Shown here: positions 42,995 to 51,504 of the stretch, piece after piece
Layout: every line of letters starts with the position of its first letter
How positions within the stretch are numbered: position 1 is the first letter of the stretch
Assembly: GCF_000384475.1 (NCBI RefSeq)
Contig: NZ_ARWB01000001.1
Span: forward strand, 1,096,176-1,160,175
Source: Methylopila sp. M107
GTDB lineage: Bacteria > Pseudomonadota > Alphaproteobacteria > Rhizobiales > Methylopilaceae
Direction of reading: 5' to 3'
DNA length: 64,000 bases
The notes under the pieces: model-generated
What the model was told of the DNA's origin: nothing
Database searches by the model: none
The model's input: only the letters and a program-made list of their open reading frames with translations
Translations under genes and position numbers: made by a program

Positions 42995-43939
42995 ATGCGC
43001 TTAAGCGCCGTTCTTGCGGCTCTTGGCCTCGTCGTCGCGGGCGCAGCCCACGCCGACGAGGCCTTCGTCACGAACCAGTCGAGCGACGACCTGTCGGTGC
43101 TGGATCTCGCGACCGGCCAATCGGTCGCGACGATCCCGATCGGCGGCCGGCCGGCGGGCGTCGCCGTGACCCCCGACGGCGCGCGAGCCTTTGTGACGAG
43201 CCCCGAAGGCAAGAAACTGTCGATTATCGACACCGTCGGGCGCGCCGTGCTGGCGCAGGTCCCGGTGGAGGGCGGTCCGCTCGGCGTGGCCGTCCACCCG
43301 TCCGGCAAACCGGTTTTCGTGGCCGACTGGTACAACCACAAGATCCACGTGGTCGACCCGGACGCCAAGAAGGTGACCGCGGAGATCGGCGTCGGCCTGT
43401 CGCCCTCCGGACTGGCGGTGACGCCGGACGGCAAGGTTTTGCTGTCCGCCGACCGGGACTCCAACGAGGTGTCGGTCGTCGATCTCGCAACGCAAAAACG
43501 CATCGCGCGCATCAAGGTCGGCGAGCGGCCGTTCGGCGTCACGATCGCCGCGGATGGAAAGCGCGCCTACACGGCGAACGTCGCAAGCAACGACGTCTCG
43601 GTCATCGATCTTGAGGCCCGCAAGACGATTGCCGCCGTTCCGGTCGGCGAACGCCCCTATGCGGTCGCGCTCGCCGGGGGCAGGGCGTTCGTGACGAATC
43701 AGTACGGCAACAGCGTTACGGTGTTCGACGCCGCGACGCTGCGAAAGATCCAGGACATTCCGGTCGGCGACTATCCGGAGGGGATCGAAGCGTCGAAGAA
43801 CGGCGCCGACGTTTATGTCTCGAACTGGTTCTCGAACACGCTGACCCGGATCGACGTCGCCACGCTCAAGGTCACGCAGGAATTGAAGACCGGCGACGGC
43901 CCGCGCGCGTTCGGCGTGTTCATCCGCAAGACGCCCTGA
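42995..43939 (+). CDS. secreted YVTN-repeat beta-propeller protein
   Basis: A 314-residue secreted protein (signal peptide AALGLVVAGAAHA) built of about seven repeats of the YVTN type: each has a V(A/S)VVD-like strand followed by G-x-x-P-x-G-(V/L)-A-V-(T/H)-P-(D/S)-G, for example DLSVLDLATGQSVATIPIGG and NEVSVVDLATQKRIARIKVG. Such propellers accompany PQQ-dependent alcohol dehydrogenases in methylotrophs and pseudomonads, with unclear roles. Ten bases after the MxaD-like gene, so one operon. Confidence 0.86.
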   Translation: MRLSAVLAALGLVVAGAAHADEAFVTNQSSDDLSVLDLATGQSVATIPIGGRPAGVAVTPDGARAFVTSPEGKKLSIIDTVGRAVLAQVPVEGGPLGVAVHPSGKPVFVADWYNHKIHVVDPDAKKVTAEIGVGLSPSGLAVTPDGKVLLSADRDSNEVSVVDLATQKRIARIKVGERPFGVTIAADGKRAYTANVASNDVSVIDLEARKTIAAVPVGERPYAVALAGGRAFVTNQYGNSVTVFDAATLRKIQDIPVGDYPEGIEASKNGADVYVSNWFSNTLTRIDVATLKVTQELKTGDGPRAFGVFIRKTP

Positions 43940-44093
43940 AGACGGACGAGCGATTCCCGCGCCGATCGCGCCCCCAAGACAGTCGTTCGCATCTTCCTTA
44001 TGATGCGGGCGACCGCCGACGCGATCGGCCCGCTTCCTGTCCCGCCCGCTCGCCCGAGAGCGCGGCGACGTTCTGGCTCTCACGGAACCGAAG

Positions 44094-45209
44094 ATGACCG
44101 CTCGCAGGTGCTACCTCCACATCGGTCCGCACAAGACCGGCAGCAGCACGCTCAAGCACTTCTTCCGCGCCAACGAAGCCCGGATGTATTCAAACGGTCT
44201 GTTCTTTCCGAAGTCGATCGACGAAAACGGCAAGCGGGCCGGGCACCACGCCGTGCTTGTGAACTCCAGCGAACTTACCCCCGAAGGCGACCTGCGGAAG
44301 GGCGCCGTTCTCTGGCCCGAGATCGAGGCCGTCGTCGCGAAGGGCCGCAAGGACATCCTGTTGTCGAGCGAGATGTTCAGCGACGCGGTGTTCAAGCCGG
44401 GACGGTTCGAGCCGCTCCTCAACTTCTTCTCGAAGCGCGGCTATGAGGTCGTCGTCTTCGCCTATCTGCGCGACACGGCGTCCTGGCTCAACAGCGGCTA
44501 TGTGCAAAGCCAGAAGCGCTTCGCGCGCGTCCAGGCGTTCAGCGACTATGTCGAGATGGGTTTTGACGAGGGCTGGATCGACCCGATGCGGTTTCTGGCC
44601 CCGTTCATCGACGACCCGCGGTGCCGGCTGGAGCCGATTCCCTTCGACCAGGCCGCAAAGGCCGGTCTCGAGGACGATTTCATGAGGCGGTGCGGCGTCG
44701 CGGACATCCGGGACTTCACCAAACTGCCGCTGCGGAACAGCAACGCGGGCGCCAAGACGATCTATGCCGCCCAGCAGATAATGGCGCGGCTGGGCGGGGG
44801 AGCCCGGGACAGGAAAGGCTACGCGCCGATCTATCGCGAGTTCAAGCAGACGTTCCAGCGGCTCGGCTGGCAGGACCAGCCCCATGTCGAGCTCGACGCC
44901 GAGCAGGCCGACGCGATCCGGGCCCGGATGGCGCCGTCGGCTGACGCCTTCGCCGGGCGTTATTTCGGAACGCCCTGGTCCAGTGTCTGCACGCCCCGCC
45001 CCATGACGCGGTCGCGCTTCGAGCCGGAGGCCGCTTCGGCCACGGAACGTGAGGAGGTGGCCTCGGTCATCGACCAGTTCGTCGAGGCTTTCGGCCAGAA
45101 AGAGAAGAAGTCGGGATCGCAGGCCGCGCGCTGGGCCGCGAAGGCGACGAGCCGGTTGGGCAGGCGAAAGCCGGAGGCGGCTGAAGCCGGCGAGGAGACG
45201 CGCGACTGA
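44094..45209 (+). CDS. sulfotransferase-like P-loop protein
   Basis: A 371-residue protein beginning CYLHIGPHKTGSSTLKHFF, which is the 5'-phosphosulfate-binding loop of PAPS-dependent sulfotransferases; a 3'-phosphate motif candidate is YLRDTASWLNSGYVQSQ (about residues 126-142). The remaining 200 residues are poorly conserved, with a charged C-terminal tail. Such genes often modify exopolysaccharide or cell-surface glycans, and a link with this window's exopolysaccharide genes is conceivable. It stands alone, downstream of the beta-propeller gene. Confidence 0.78.
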   Translation: MTARRCYLHIGPHKTGSSTLKHFFRANEARMYSNGLFFPKSIDENGKRAGHHAVLVNSSELTPEGDLRKGAVLWPEIEAVVAKGRKDILLSSEMFSDAVFKPGRFEPLLNFFSKRGYEVVVFAYLRDTASWLNSGYVQSQKRFARVQAFSDYVEMGFDEGWIDPMRFLAPFIDDPRCRLEPIPFDQAAKAGLEDDFMRRCGVADIRDFTKLPLRNSNAGAKTIYAAQQIMARLGGGARDRKGYAPIYREFKQTFQRLGWQDQPHVELDAEQADAIRARMAPSADAFAGRYFGTPWSSVCTPRPMTRSRFEPEAASATEREEVASVIDQFVEAFGQKEKKSGSQAARWAAKATSRLGRRKPEAAEAGEETRD

Positions 45210-45219
45210 TAGGCGCCGC

Positions 45220-45588
45220 CTACGCCGCCTCGTGGATGGCGCGGACCTGCGCCGCAAGCTGCATGGGGTCAAACGGTTTGGAGATCACGGCCGCGGCGCC
45301 GAGCGCCCGGTAACGCTCGAGTTCCGCGGACTGCGTGCGGGCGGTGATGAACACGACCGAGATCGATTTGGTGTCGCCGCGCTCTTTCAGCTTGGCGAGC
45401 GCGGCAGGTCCGTCCATCACCGGCATCATCACATCAAGCAGGATGATGTCGGGACGGAAAGCGACCGCCTTGACGATCGCTTCCTCGCCGCTTGCGGCGG
45501 TCTCTACGGTCATTCGCGCGTCGAGGCTGAGCGCGATCTCCGCGATGTCACGAATATCCGGTTCGTCGTCGACGTAGAGGACACGCAT
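45220..45588 (-). CDS. single-domain response regulator (CheY-like)
   Basis: A 122-residue receiver domain: acidic pocket VDDEPD at residues 6-11, phosphoacceptor Asp52 in LLDVMMPVMDG, Thr/Ser switch in FITARTQ and Lys in ISKPFDP (about 104). No output domain, so it must act through protein contacts or in a phosphorelay; its partner kinase is not in the window. GGAG lies nine bases before the ATG. Convergent with the sulfotransferase-like gene (10-base gap). Confidence 0.92.
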   Translation of the reverse strand: MRVLYVDDEPDIRDIAEIALSLDARMTVETAASGEEAIVKAVAFRPDIILLDVMMPVMDGPAALAKLKERGDTKSISVVFITARTQSAELERYRALGAAAVISKPFDPMQLAAQVRAIHEAA

Positions 45589-45666
45589 CGTCGTCGTCTC
45601 CCTAGGCTGCGACCGACCATCCGATGCGCCGACGCGTGCCAGGGACGAGAGTAGGACTTAGGCGGC

Positions 45667-45930
45667 TTAGCCGAAAGCGCCCATCGCGCTCCACAGAATG
45701 GCGCCGGACATGAGCGCAAGGCCCACGACGTCGCCTCTAAGCAGCTGCTGCTCGATTCTGTTGTGCGGCGCAGTATTCAAAAGCGCGTCGTCGACGAAAT
45801 CGATGTCGCTCTCGCCGTAAGTCTCAGTCCCGACGGTTTCCGGCAAGTCGCGGAAGACCTCGACCGTGCGAGGATCGACCGTAATCCCGGACCGCTGCGT
45901 ATCGGTGGAGAGATCGAGGACGTAAAACAT
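45667..45930 (-). CDS. small hypothetical protein with C-terminal hydrophobic helix
   Basis: An 87-residue frame (a few more if the upstream ATG at 45951 is used). The first 65 residues are acidic and hydrophilic, with TVEVFRDLPETVG in the middle; the last 20 form a hydrophobic stretch (VVGLALMSGAILWSAMGAF) that could be a tail anchor. Codon use is less extreme than neighbouring genes but still compatible with coding. No family recognised. Confidence 0.45.
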   Translation of the reverse strand: MFYVLDLSTDTQRSGITVDPRTVEVFRDLPETVGTETYGESDIDFVDDALLNTAPHNRIEQQLLRGDVVGLALMSGAILWSAMGAFG

Positions 45931-46035
45931 CGCTGGGCCGGGTCGCTGCATGTTGGAGTCTGCAGCTACAACGCCGGCGCCCGCGCCGGGTTCCCGACGC
46001 GGAGTAGAGTTTCACGGATTATTTACGAATCAGGG

Positions 46036-46215
46036 TCAGCGGCTGGGAAGCGCGTCGTCGTCGATCAGGTGCTCGAGCGCGCCGATCGCGACTTCGAGGT
46101 CGGCGATCTTCCGCAGGGCTCCGTCGGAAGGCAGCGTCTGGCTCCGCGCAGCAGCAGCCAGGAGCTCGACCTGGGCGACCTTCATGCGATCGAGCAGTCC
46201 CTTGTAGTCCGTCAT
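46036..46215 (-). CDS. small conserved-looking helical protein (59 residues)
   Basis: A 59-residue protein starting MTDYKGLLDRMKVAQVELLA, predicted to be two helices with a short turn (SQTLPSDGAL), ending DDDALPSR. Third codon positions are almost all G or C, so the frame is very likely real. AGGAA stands about eleven bases before the ATG. Function unknown. It lies just downstream of tRNA-Pro on the same strand, within 60 bases. Confidence 0.65.
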   Translation of the reverse strand: MTDYKGLLDRMKVAQVELLAAAARSQTLPSDGALRKIADLEVAIGALEHLIDDDALPSR

Positions 46216-46274
46216 GAAACTTATAATTCCTGGCGCGGGAAAATGCGCCCGCAGCGGATCGGGCGTGAAAGAAG

Positions 46275-46352
46275 TGGTCGGAGCGGCGGGATTCGAACCC
46301 ACGACCCCTAGTCCCCCAGACTAGTGCGCTAACCGGGCTGCGCCACGCTCCG
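46275..46352 (-). tRNA. tRNA-Pro (GGG anticodon)
   Basis: Read on the minus strand: acceptor CGGAGCG (from 46352) pairs with CGCTCCG, followed by A and encoded CCA (ending at 46275). The anticodon loop contains GGG between ACTAGTCT and ACTAGGGG arms, and the T arm carries GGTTCGAATCC-type sequence. Length 78 including CCA. Confidence 0.94.
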
Positions 46353-46507
46353 ACTTGTACCCTCGCGGGCCGGGTTGCCGTACCGCCAAACGGCTGCGGG
46401 CGCAAGCGTTCGTGGTCGCCGATCGACGTCCATGGCGCGCCGGCGGCGCGCTTGGTAAGCCGGAGCATGATCTGGTTCATGACATCGACTGATCCGTCGC
46501 GGCGCAG

Positions 46508-46969
46508 ATGATCTCACAGAAAGCGAAATACGCGCTGAAGGCGCTGGTGGCGCTGGCGCGGACGGAGAGCGGGAAGCCGTGCGCGATCCGCGACATCGCC
46601 GCGCGCGAAAGAATTCCGCAGAGCTTTCTCGAGCAGATACTGATCGAACTCCGCCGCGCGGGCCTCGTCGAGAGCCGTCGCGGCAAGGATGGCGGCTATC
46701 TGCTCGCCGCGGCCCCCTCCGAGATCGGGCTCGGCCGGGTGCTCAGGATCGTGGACGGGCCGCTCGCGCCGCTGCCCTGCCTGTCGCGGACCGCATACCG
46801 CCGCTGCGCCGATTGTCCGGACGAGGCAGCGTGCACGGTGCGCGCCGTCTTCCTTGAGGTCTATGAGACGACAATCGCCGTGATGGACAGGACCACGCTG
46901 GCAGATGCGCTTGGTTCGGCGGCGGGCGAGACCCCTTGGAGTTCCGCGGTCGACACGTCTTCGCGATAA
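46508..46969 (+). CDS. Rrf2-family transcriptional regulator
   Basis: A 153-residue winged-helix regulator: [41 protein letters not shown] and GKDGGYLLA are the Rrf2 DNA-binding signature. The dimer-proximal loop has four cysteines ([20 protein letters not shown], residues about 90-109), a spacing compatible with an Fe-S cluster as in IscR or NsrR. Its position 110 bases before the sulfate importer suggests it regulates sulfur uptake, as CymR-type Rrf2 proteins do, or responds to Fe-S status. Confidence 0.88.
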   Translation: MISQKAKYALKALVALARTESGKPCAIRDIAARERIPQSFLEQILIELRRAGLVESRRGKDGGYLLAAAPSEIGLGRVLRIVDGPLAPLPCLSRTAYRRCADCPDEAACTVRAVFLEVYETTIAVMDRTTLADALGSAAGETPWSSAVDTSSR

Positions 46970-47018
46970 CGCTCCGGATCATCACTACACAAAATCTATA
47001 AACTTTACCCAGGTCGCG

Positions 47019-47048
47019 TTGACAATCCCGACTCATCGTGTCGTGTAT
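47019..47048 (+). promoter_or_regulatory. candidate promoter of the sulfate importer
   Basis: TTGACA at 47019-47024 is followed, 18 bases later, by GTGTAT (47043-47048), a weak -10 match. Just upstream, an AT-rich stretch (46988-47010) that is unusual for this genome could bind the Rrf2 regulator. The sbp start codon is about 30 bases downstream. Confidence 0.3.
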
Positions 47049-47078
47049 GCGGCGTCGCACAATTCGGAGCCAATTCCC

Positions 47079-48101
47079 ATGAACCGCCGTTTCGCCCTGC
47101 GCATCGCCGCCGCGCTTGCATTGGCGACCCCGCTCGTCTGCGGCGCCACTTCCGCAATGGCGCAGGCCAAGCTTACCAACGTGTCGTACGATCCGACGCG
47201 CGAGCTCTACAAGGATTTCAACGCCGCCTTCGAGAAGAACTGGAAGGCCGAAACCGGCGAGACCCTCAAGGTCCAGGTCTCTCACGGCGGCTCGGGCAAG
47301 CAGGCCCGTTCGGTCATCGACGGGCTCAACGCCGACGTCGTGACGCTCGCGCTCGCCTCCGACATCGACGGCATCGCCAAGGCCACCGGCAAGCTGCCGG
47401 AAAACTGGCAGGCGCGCCTGCCGAACAACTCGTCGCCCTACACGTCGACGATCGTGTTCCTGGTCCGCAAGGGCAACCCGAAGGGCATCAAGGACTGGGG
47501 CGACCTCGTGAAGCAGGACGTCCAGGTCATCACCCCGAACCCGAAGACGTCGGGCGGCGCCCGCTGGAACTACCTCGCCGCCTGGGCCTGGGCCCGCGCG
47601 CAGAACGGCGGCGACGACGCCAAGGCCAAGGAATTCGTGGCCGAGCTCTTCAAGCACGTCCCCGTGCTGGACTCCGGCGCCCGCGGCTCGACCACGACGT
47701 TCGCGCAGCGCGAGCTCGGCGACGTGCTGCTCGCCTGGGAGAACGAAGCGTTCCTGTCGTTCAAGGAATTCGGCGAGGACAAGTTCGAGATCGTCTACCC
47801 CACCATCTCCATCCTCGCGGAACCCCCGGTCGCGATCGTTGACGGCAATGTCGACAAGAACGGCACCCGCAAGGCGGCTGAGGCCTACCTGAACCTGCTC
47901 TACGACAAGGAAGGCCAGACGCTGGCGGCCAAGCACTACTACCGCCCGTCCAAGCCCGAGCTTGCGAACGCCGAAGACCTCAAGCGCTTCAAGGACCTGA
48001 AGCTCGTCACCATCGACAAGGATTTCGGCGGCTGGAAGAAGGCGCAGGCCGAGCACTTCGGCGACGGCGGCACCTTCGACCAGATCTACCGCCCGCAGTG
48101 A
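47079..48101 (+). CDS. sbp: sulfate/thiosulfate ABC transporter substrate-binding protein
   Basis: A 340-residue periplasmic binding protein with signal peptide ([20 protein letters not shown]). The sulfate-binding signatures are clear: [53 protein letters not shown] and [23 protein letters not shown]. The ATG at 47079 has GGAG ten bases upstream; the open frame reaching back to 46905 overlaps the Rrf2 gene and is not translated. A strong terminator follows the stop, ahead of the permease genes, which would give an excess of binding protein. Confidence 0.95.
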   Translation: MNRRFALRIAAALALATPLVCGATSAMAQAKLTNVSYDPTRELYKDFNAAFEKNWKAETGETLKVQVSHGGSGKQARSVIDGLNADVVTLALASDIDGIAKATGKLPENWQARLPNNSSPYTSTIVFLVRKGNPKGIKDWGDLVKQDVQVITPNPKTSGGARWNYLAAWAWARAQNGGDDAKAKEFVAELFKHVPVLDSGARGSTTTFAQRELGDVLLAWENEAFLSFKEFGEDKFEIVYPTISILAEPPVAIVDGNVDKNGTRKAAEAYLNLLYDKEGQTLAAKHYYRPSKPELANAEDLKRFKDLKLVTIDKDFGGWKKAQAEHFGDGGTFDQIYRPQ

Positions 48102-48125
48102 CGCGGGCGACGTTCTCCTGAGCCT

Positions 48126-48160
48126 CCGCGGCCGGTCAATCCACCGGCCGCGGCTTTTTT
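48126..48160 (+). terminator. intrinsic terminator between sbp and cysT
   Basis: CCGCGGCCGG (48126-48135) and CCGGCCGCGG (48144-48153) form a perfect 10-bp GC stem around an 8-base loop, followed by C and six Ts. It lies inside an apparent operon, so partial read-through would keep permease and ATPase levels below the binding protein. Confidence 0.9.
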
Positions 48161-48188
48161 CGTGTCGTCTAGAGCGCGGGATCTCCGC

Positions 48189-49118
48189 TTGACCAACGTA
48201 TCGATCCTGACAGACGCCGCCGCGGGAGCGCCCGGCGCCCCAAGACGGAAGCGCACCATCCCGGAGTTTCGCGTCCCGAGCGCCATACCCGGCTTCGGTC
48301 TGACCTACGGCTTCGTCTGGCTGTACCTGTCCATCATCATCCTCATTCCGCTCGGCGCGATCGTGCTGTGGGCGGCGTCGCTCGGCCCGGTCAAGCTCTT
48401 CGAGATCCTGACGCGGCCCGACACGTTCTCGGCGTTGAAGCTGTCCTTCGGGTTGTCGCTGCTCGCCGCGGCCGTCAATGCGGTGTTCGGCCTGATCGTC
48501 GCATGGGTGCTGACGCGCTACACCTTCCCGGGCCGGCGTCTGCTCGACGCGGCGGTCGATCTGCCCTTCGCGCTGCCGACCGCGGTCGCAGGCATCGCGC
48601 TCACCGCGATCTACGCCCAGAACGGCTGGGTCGGCGCGTTTTTTGCGCCCGGCAGCGTCTTCGCCTCGATCTTCGGACCCCTCAAGATCGCCTACACGCC
48701 GCTCGGCATCTTCGTGGCGCTGGTCTTCATCGGCTTGCCCTTCGTCGTCCGCACGCTGCAGCCGGTGCTGTCCGACCTCGACAAGGAACTGGAGGAGGCC
48801 TCCGCTACGCTTGGCGCGACGCGCGGCGTGACGCTGTTCAAGGTCGTGTTGCCGACGGTGTTCCCGGCGCTGCTGACGGGCTTCGCTCTCGCCTTCGCGC
48901 GCGCCGTCGGCGAATACGGTTCAGTGATCTTCATCGCCGGCAACATCCCGGGCGTGTCCGAGATCGCGCCGCTGCTGATCATCACCCGTCTCGAACAGTT
49001 CGACTACGCCGGCGCGACCGCGATCGCGACCGCGATGCTCGCTCTGTCCTTCATCATCCTGCTTCTGGTGAACTTCACCGAGGCCTGGTCCAGGAAGAGG
49101 CTCGGCCATGTCCGGTAA
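48189..49118 (+). CDS. cysT: sulfate ABC transporter permease CysT
   Basis: A 309-residue inner-membrane permease with six hydrophobic helices. [32 protein letters not shown] and the EAA loop [23 protein letters not shown] (cited in part) identify the CysT/CysU subunit. An in-frame GTG at 48162 lies immediately after the terminator T-tract and is unlikely; the TTG at 48189 is preferred, with modest certainty. Overlaps cysW by 11 bases. Confidence 0.94.
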   Translation: MTNVSILTDAAAGAPGAPRRKRTIPEFRVPSAIPGFGLTYGFVWLYLSIIILIPLGAIVLWAASLGPVKLFEILTRPDTFSALKLSFGLSLLAAAVNAVFGLIVAWVLTRYTFPGRRLLDAAVDLPFALPTAVAGIALTAIYAQNGWVGAFFAPGSVFASIFGPLKIAYTPLGIFVALVFIGLPFVVRTLQPVLSDLDKELEEASATLGATRGVTLFKVVLPTVFPALLTGFALAFARAVGEYGSVIFIAGNIPGVSEIAPLLIITRLEQFDYAGATAIATAMLALSFIILLLVNFTEAWSRKRLGHVR

Positions 49119-50007
49119 CGCGTCCCTCGCAGTCGCCCCAAGCCCAGGCCGCGCAGCGCCGATCCAACTGCCGAGCCCGGTGACCGAGAGCCGGGGAGCC
49201 AAGATCTTGCTGATTGGGGTCGCGGTGGCGTTCCTGGTCTTCTTCCTGCTGTTGCCGCTGATCGCGGTGTTCACCGAAGCGCTCCGCAAGGGCGTCGACG
49301 CCTACTTCGCCGCGTTCACCGATCCGGACACGCTGTCCGCGATCTGGCTGACCGTTACGGTCGCGGTGATCGCGGTGCCGCTCAACATCGTGTTCGGCCT
49401 CGCCGCCTCCTGGGCGATCGCGAAGTTCGAGTTCAAAGGCAAGAGCTTCCTGCTGTCGCTGATCGACCTGCCGTTCTCTGTGTCGCCGGTCGTCGCCGGC
49501 ATGAGCTACGTGCTGCTGTTCGGCGCGCAGGGGCTGTTCGGTCCCTGGCTCGACAAGCACGGCCTGCAGATCATCTTCGCGGTGCCGGGCCTCGTGCTCG
49601 CGACGATCTTCGTGACCTTCCCCTTCGTCGCGCGCGAACTGATCCCGCTGATGCAGGAGCAGGGCACGAGCGAGGAGGAGGCGGCGCTGTCGCTTGGCGC
49701 CGGCGGCTTCCGGACCTTCTGGTCGGTGACGCTGCCGAACGTGCGCTGGGCGCTGCTCTACGGCGTGCTGCTGTCGAACGCCCGCGCGATGGGCGAGTTC
49801 GGCGCCGTGTCGGTGCTGTCCGGACATCTGCGGGGGCTCACTAACACCATCCCGCTGCAGGTCGAGATTCTCTACAACGAATACAATTTCGTCGCGGCCT
49901 TCGCGGTCGCTTCTGTGCTGGCGAGCCTCGGCCTCGTCACCCTCGTCATCAAGTCCGGCCTGGAGTGGCGCTACGGCGACCAGATCTCCGCCGCGCACCG
50001 CCACTGA
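49108..50007 (+). CDS. cysW: sulfate ABC transporter permease CysW
   Basis: A 299-residue permease: [49 protein letters not shown] (cited in part), [25 protein letters not shown] and [12 protein letters not shown] are CysW signatures. Partner of CysT in the membrane pore of the importer. It overlaps the end of cysT by 11 bases and precedes cysA by 19, a tightly coupled cluster. Confidence 0.95.
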   Translation: MSGNASLAVAPSPGRAAPIQLPSPVTESRGAKILLIGVAVAFLVFFLLLPLIAVFTEALRKGVDAYFAAFTDPDTLSAIWLTVTVAVIAVPLNIVFGLAASWAIAKFEFKGKSFLLSLIDLPFSVSPVVAGMSYVLLFGAQGLFGPWLDKHGLQIIFAVPGLVLATIFVTFPFVARELIPLMQEQGTSEEEAALSLGAGGFRTFWSVTLPNVRWALLYGVLLSNARAMGEFGAVSVLSGHLRGLTNTIPLQVEILYNEYNFVAAFAVASVLASLGLVTLVIKSGLEWRYGDQISAAHRH

Positions 50008-50026
50008 TCCTACGGAGACCTCCGAG

Positions 50027-51112
50027 ATGGAACTGAAGATCAAAAATCTTCGCAAGGATTACGGCAACTTCCCCGCGCTCGACGGCGTCAGCCTGGACAT
50101 CCATTCGGGCGAACTGATCGCGCTGCTCGGGCCGTCCGGCTCGGGCAAGACGACGCTGCTTAGGGCGATCGCGGGCCTCGAATCCCCGAACGCCGGCCAG
50201 ATCTTCTTTGGCGACCGGGACGCCTCTCGCCAGAGCGTCCAGCAGCGCAATGTCGGCTTCGTGTTCCAGCATTACGCGCTGTTCCGGCACATGAAGATCC
50301 TCGACAACATCGCCTTCGGCATGCGCTACGGGCAGGGTCCGAAGAAGAGCGAGGCGCAGATCCGCGCCAAGGTCCTGGAACTGCTCGACCTCGTCCAGCT
50401 CAACGGGCTTGAGGGCCGCTACCCCTCGCAGCTCTCGGGCGGACAGCGCCAGCGCGTCGCGCTCGCCCGCGCGCTCGCGATCGAGCCGAAGGTGCTGCTG
50501 CTCGACGAGCCGTTCGGCGCGCTCGACGCCCAGGTGCGCAAGGGCCTGCGCCGGTGGCTCCGCCAGATCCACGACGAGATCGGCCACACCACCGTGTTCG
50601 TGACCCACGACCAGGAGGAGGCCATGGAGCTCTCCGACCGCGTCGCGGTGCTGCATAAGGGCGGCCTCCAGCAGGTCGGCACCCCGGACGAGATCTACGA
50701 CAGCCCGGCGACGCCGTTTGTCTACGCCTTCATCGGCGACTCGACCTCGCTGCCGGTCGAGGTGCGGAACGGCGAGGCGATCTTCGAAGGCCGGACGCTT
50801 CGCATCGGCCGCGTCGACCCGCCGAACGGCCCGGGCCGCCTCCATATTCGCCCGCAGGACGTGAACCTAGTGTCGCCCGCCGAGGGCGTCGTCCAGGGCA
50901 AGATCGTCGGCCTGCGCCGCTCCGGCGGCTATCGCCGCGCGGATATCCTGGTCGGCGTGAAGCACGACCGCGTCGAAGCGCTTCTGCCGCCGGAGCAGGA
51001 GGTTTCGATCGGCGACGAGGTCGGCCTGGACTTCCGCCGCTACGCCGCCTTCGCGGACGACAAGGACCCGCCGAAGCTCGGCCTCGCGCGCGAAGGCAAG
51101 CTGGCCGCCTGA
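50027..51112 (+). CDS. cysA: sulfate ABC transporter ATP-binding protein CysA
   Basis: A 361-residue ATPase that powers sulfate/thiosulfate import. Walker A LLGPSGSGKTTLL (about residues 33-45), signature LSGGQRQRVALARAL, Walker B VLLLDEPFGALDA and the switch His in FVTHDQEEAMELSDR are intact; a C-terminal TOBE-like regulatory domain (IRPQDVNLVSPAEG) follows. Last gene of the importer cluster. The 390 bases after it hold a large palindromic repeat. Confidence 0.96.
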   Translation: MELKIKNLRKDYGNFPALDGVSLDIHSGELIALLGPSGSGKTTLLRAIAGLESPNAGQIFFGDRDASRQSVQQRNVGFVFQHYALFRHMKILDNIAFGMRYGQGPKKSEAQIRAKVLELLDLVQLNGLEGRYPSQLSGGQRQRVALARALAIEPKVLLLDEPFGALDAQVRKGLRRWLRQIHDEIGHTTVFVTHDQEEAMELSDRVAVLHKGGLQQVGTPDEIYDSPATPFVYAFIGDSTSLPVEVRNGEAIFEGRTLRIGRVDPPNGPGRLHIRPQDVNLVSPAEGVVQGKIVGLRRSGGYRRADILVGVKHDRVEALLPPEQEVSIGDEVGLDFRRYAAFADDKDPPKLGLAREGKLAA

Positions 51113-51171
51113 ATCTTTTACCTCTTCGCCGCAACTCAACCAGCGTGATCGCTTGAAAGGCAGAGCGCTTT

Positions 51172-51392
51172 CTTCACCTCTCCCCGCGAAATCGGGTGCT
51201 CCCGATTTCGCCCTTCTGGGTCGTCCAAGTCGGGAACACCCGACTTGGACTGGGGAGAGAGCCTGCCCCGGACTTGATCCGGGGTCGCGAGGCGCAGCCG
51301 AGCGGGTGAGGGGGATCAGGGCTTTCCGGAAAGGGCGGCGCTCCCTCACCCGGCGCTAACGCACCGACCTCTCCCCACTGGGAGAGGTGAAG
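51172..51392. repeat. 221-base composite palindromic element
   Basis: Perfect 13-base inverted ends, CTTCACCTCTCCC (51172-51184) and GGGAGAGGTGAAG (51380-51392), enclose separate internal hairpins: CGAAATCGGG/CCCGATTTCG (51187-51210, 4-base loop), CCAAGTCGGG/CCCGACTTGG (51225-51248, 4-base loop) and CCCCGGACTTGATCCGGGG near 51268. It looks like one repeat into which others have been inserted. The rest of the 51113-51504 spacer shows no gene. Confidence 0.85.
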
Positions 51393-51504
51393 ACTCGCGC
51401 TCTTGCTTCAGGCGATCGCCTCGCCGCAACTCAAGGGGCGAGCTTGACTTGGAGCGGACCGGCGCCGATGAGGGCGCGGTCGGTCAAGCGAGAAGGTAGG
51501 GCGG

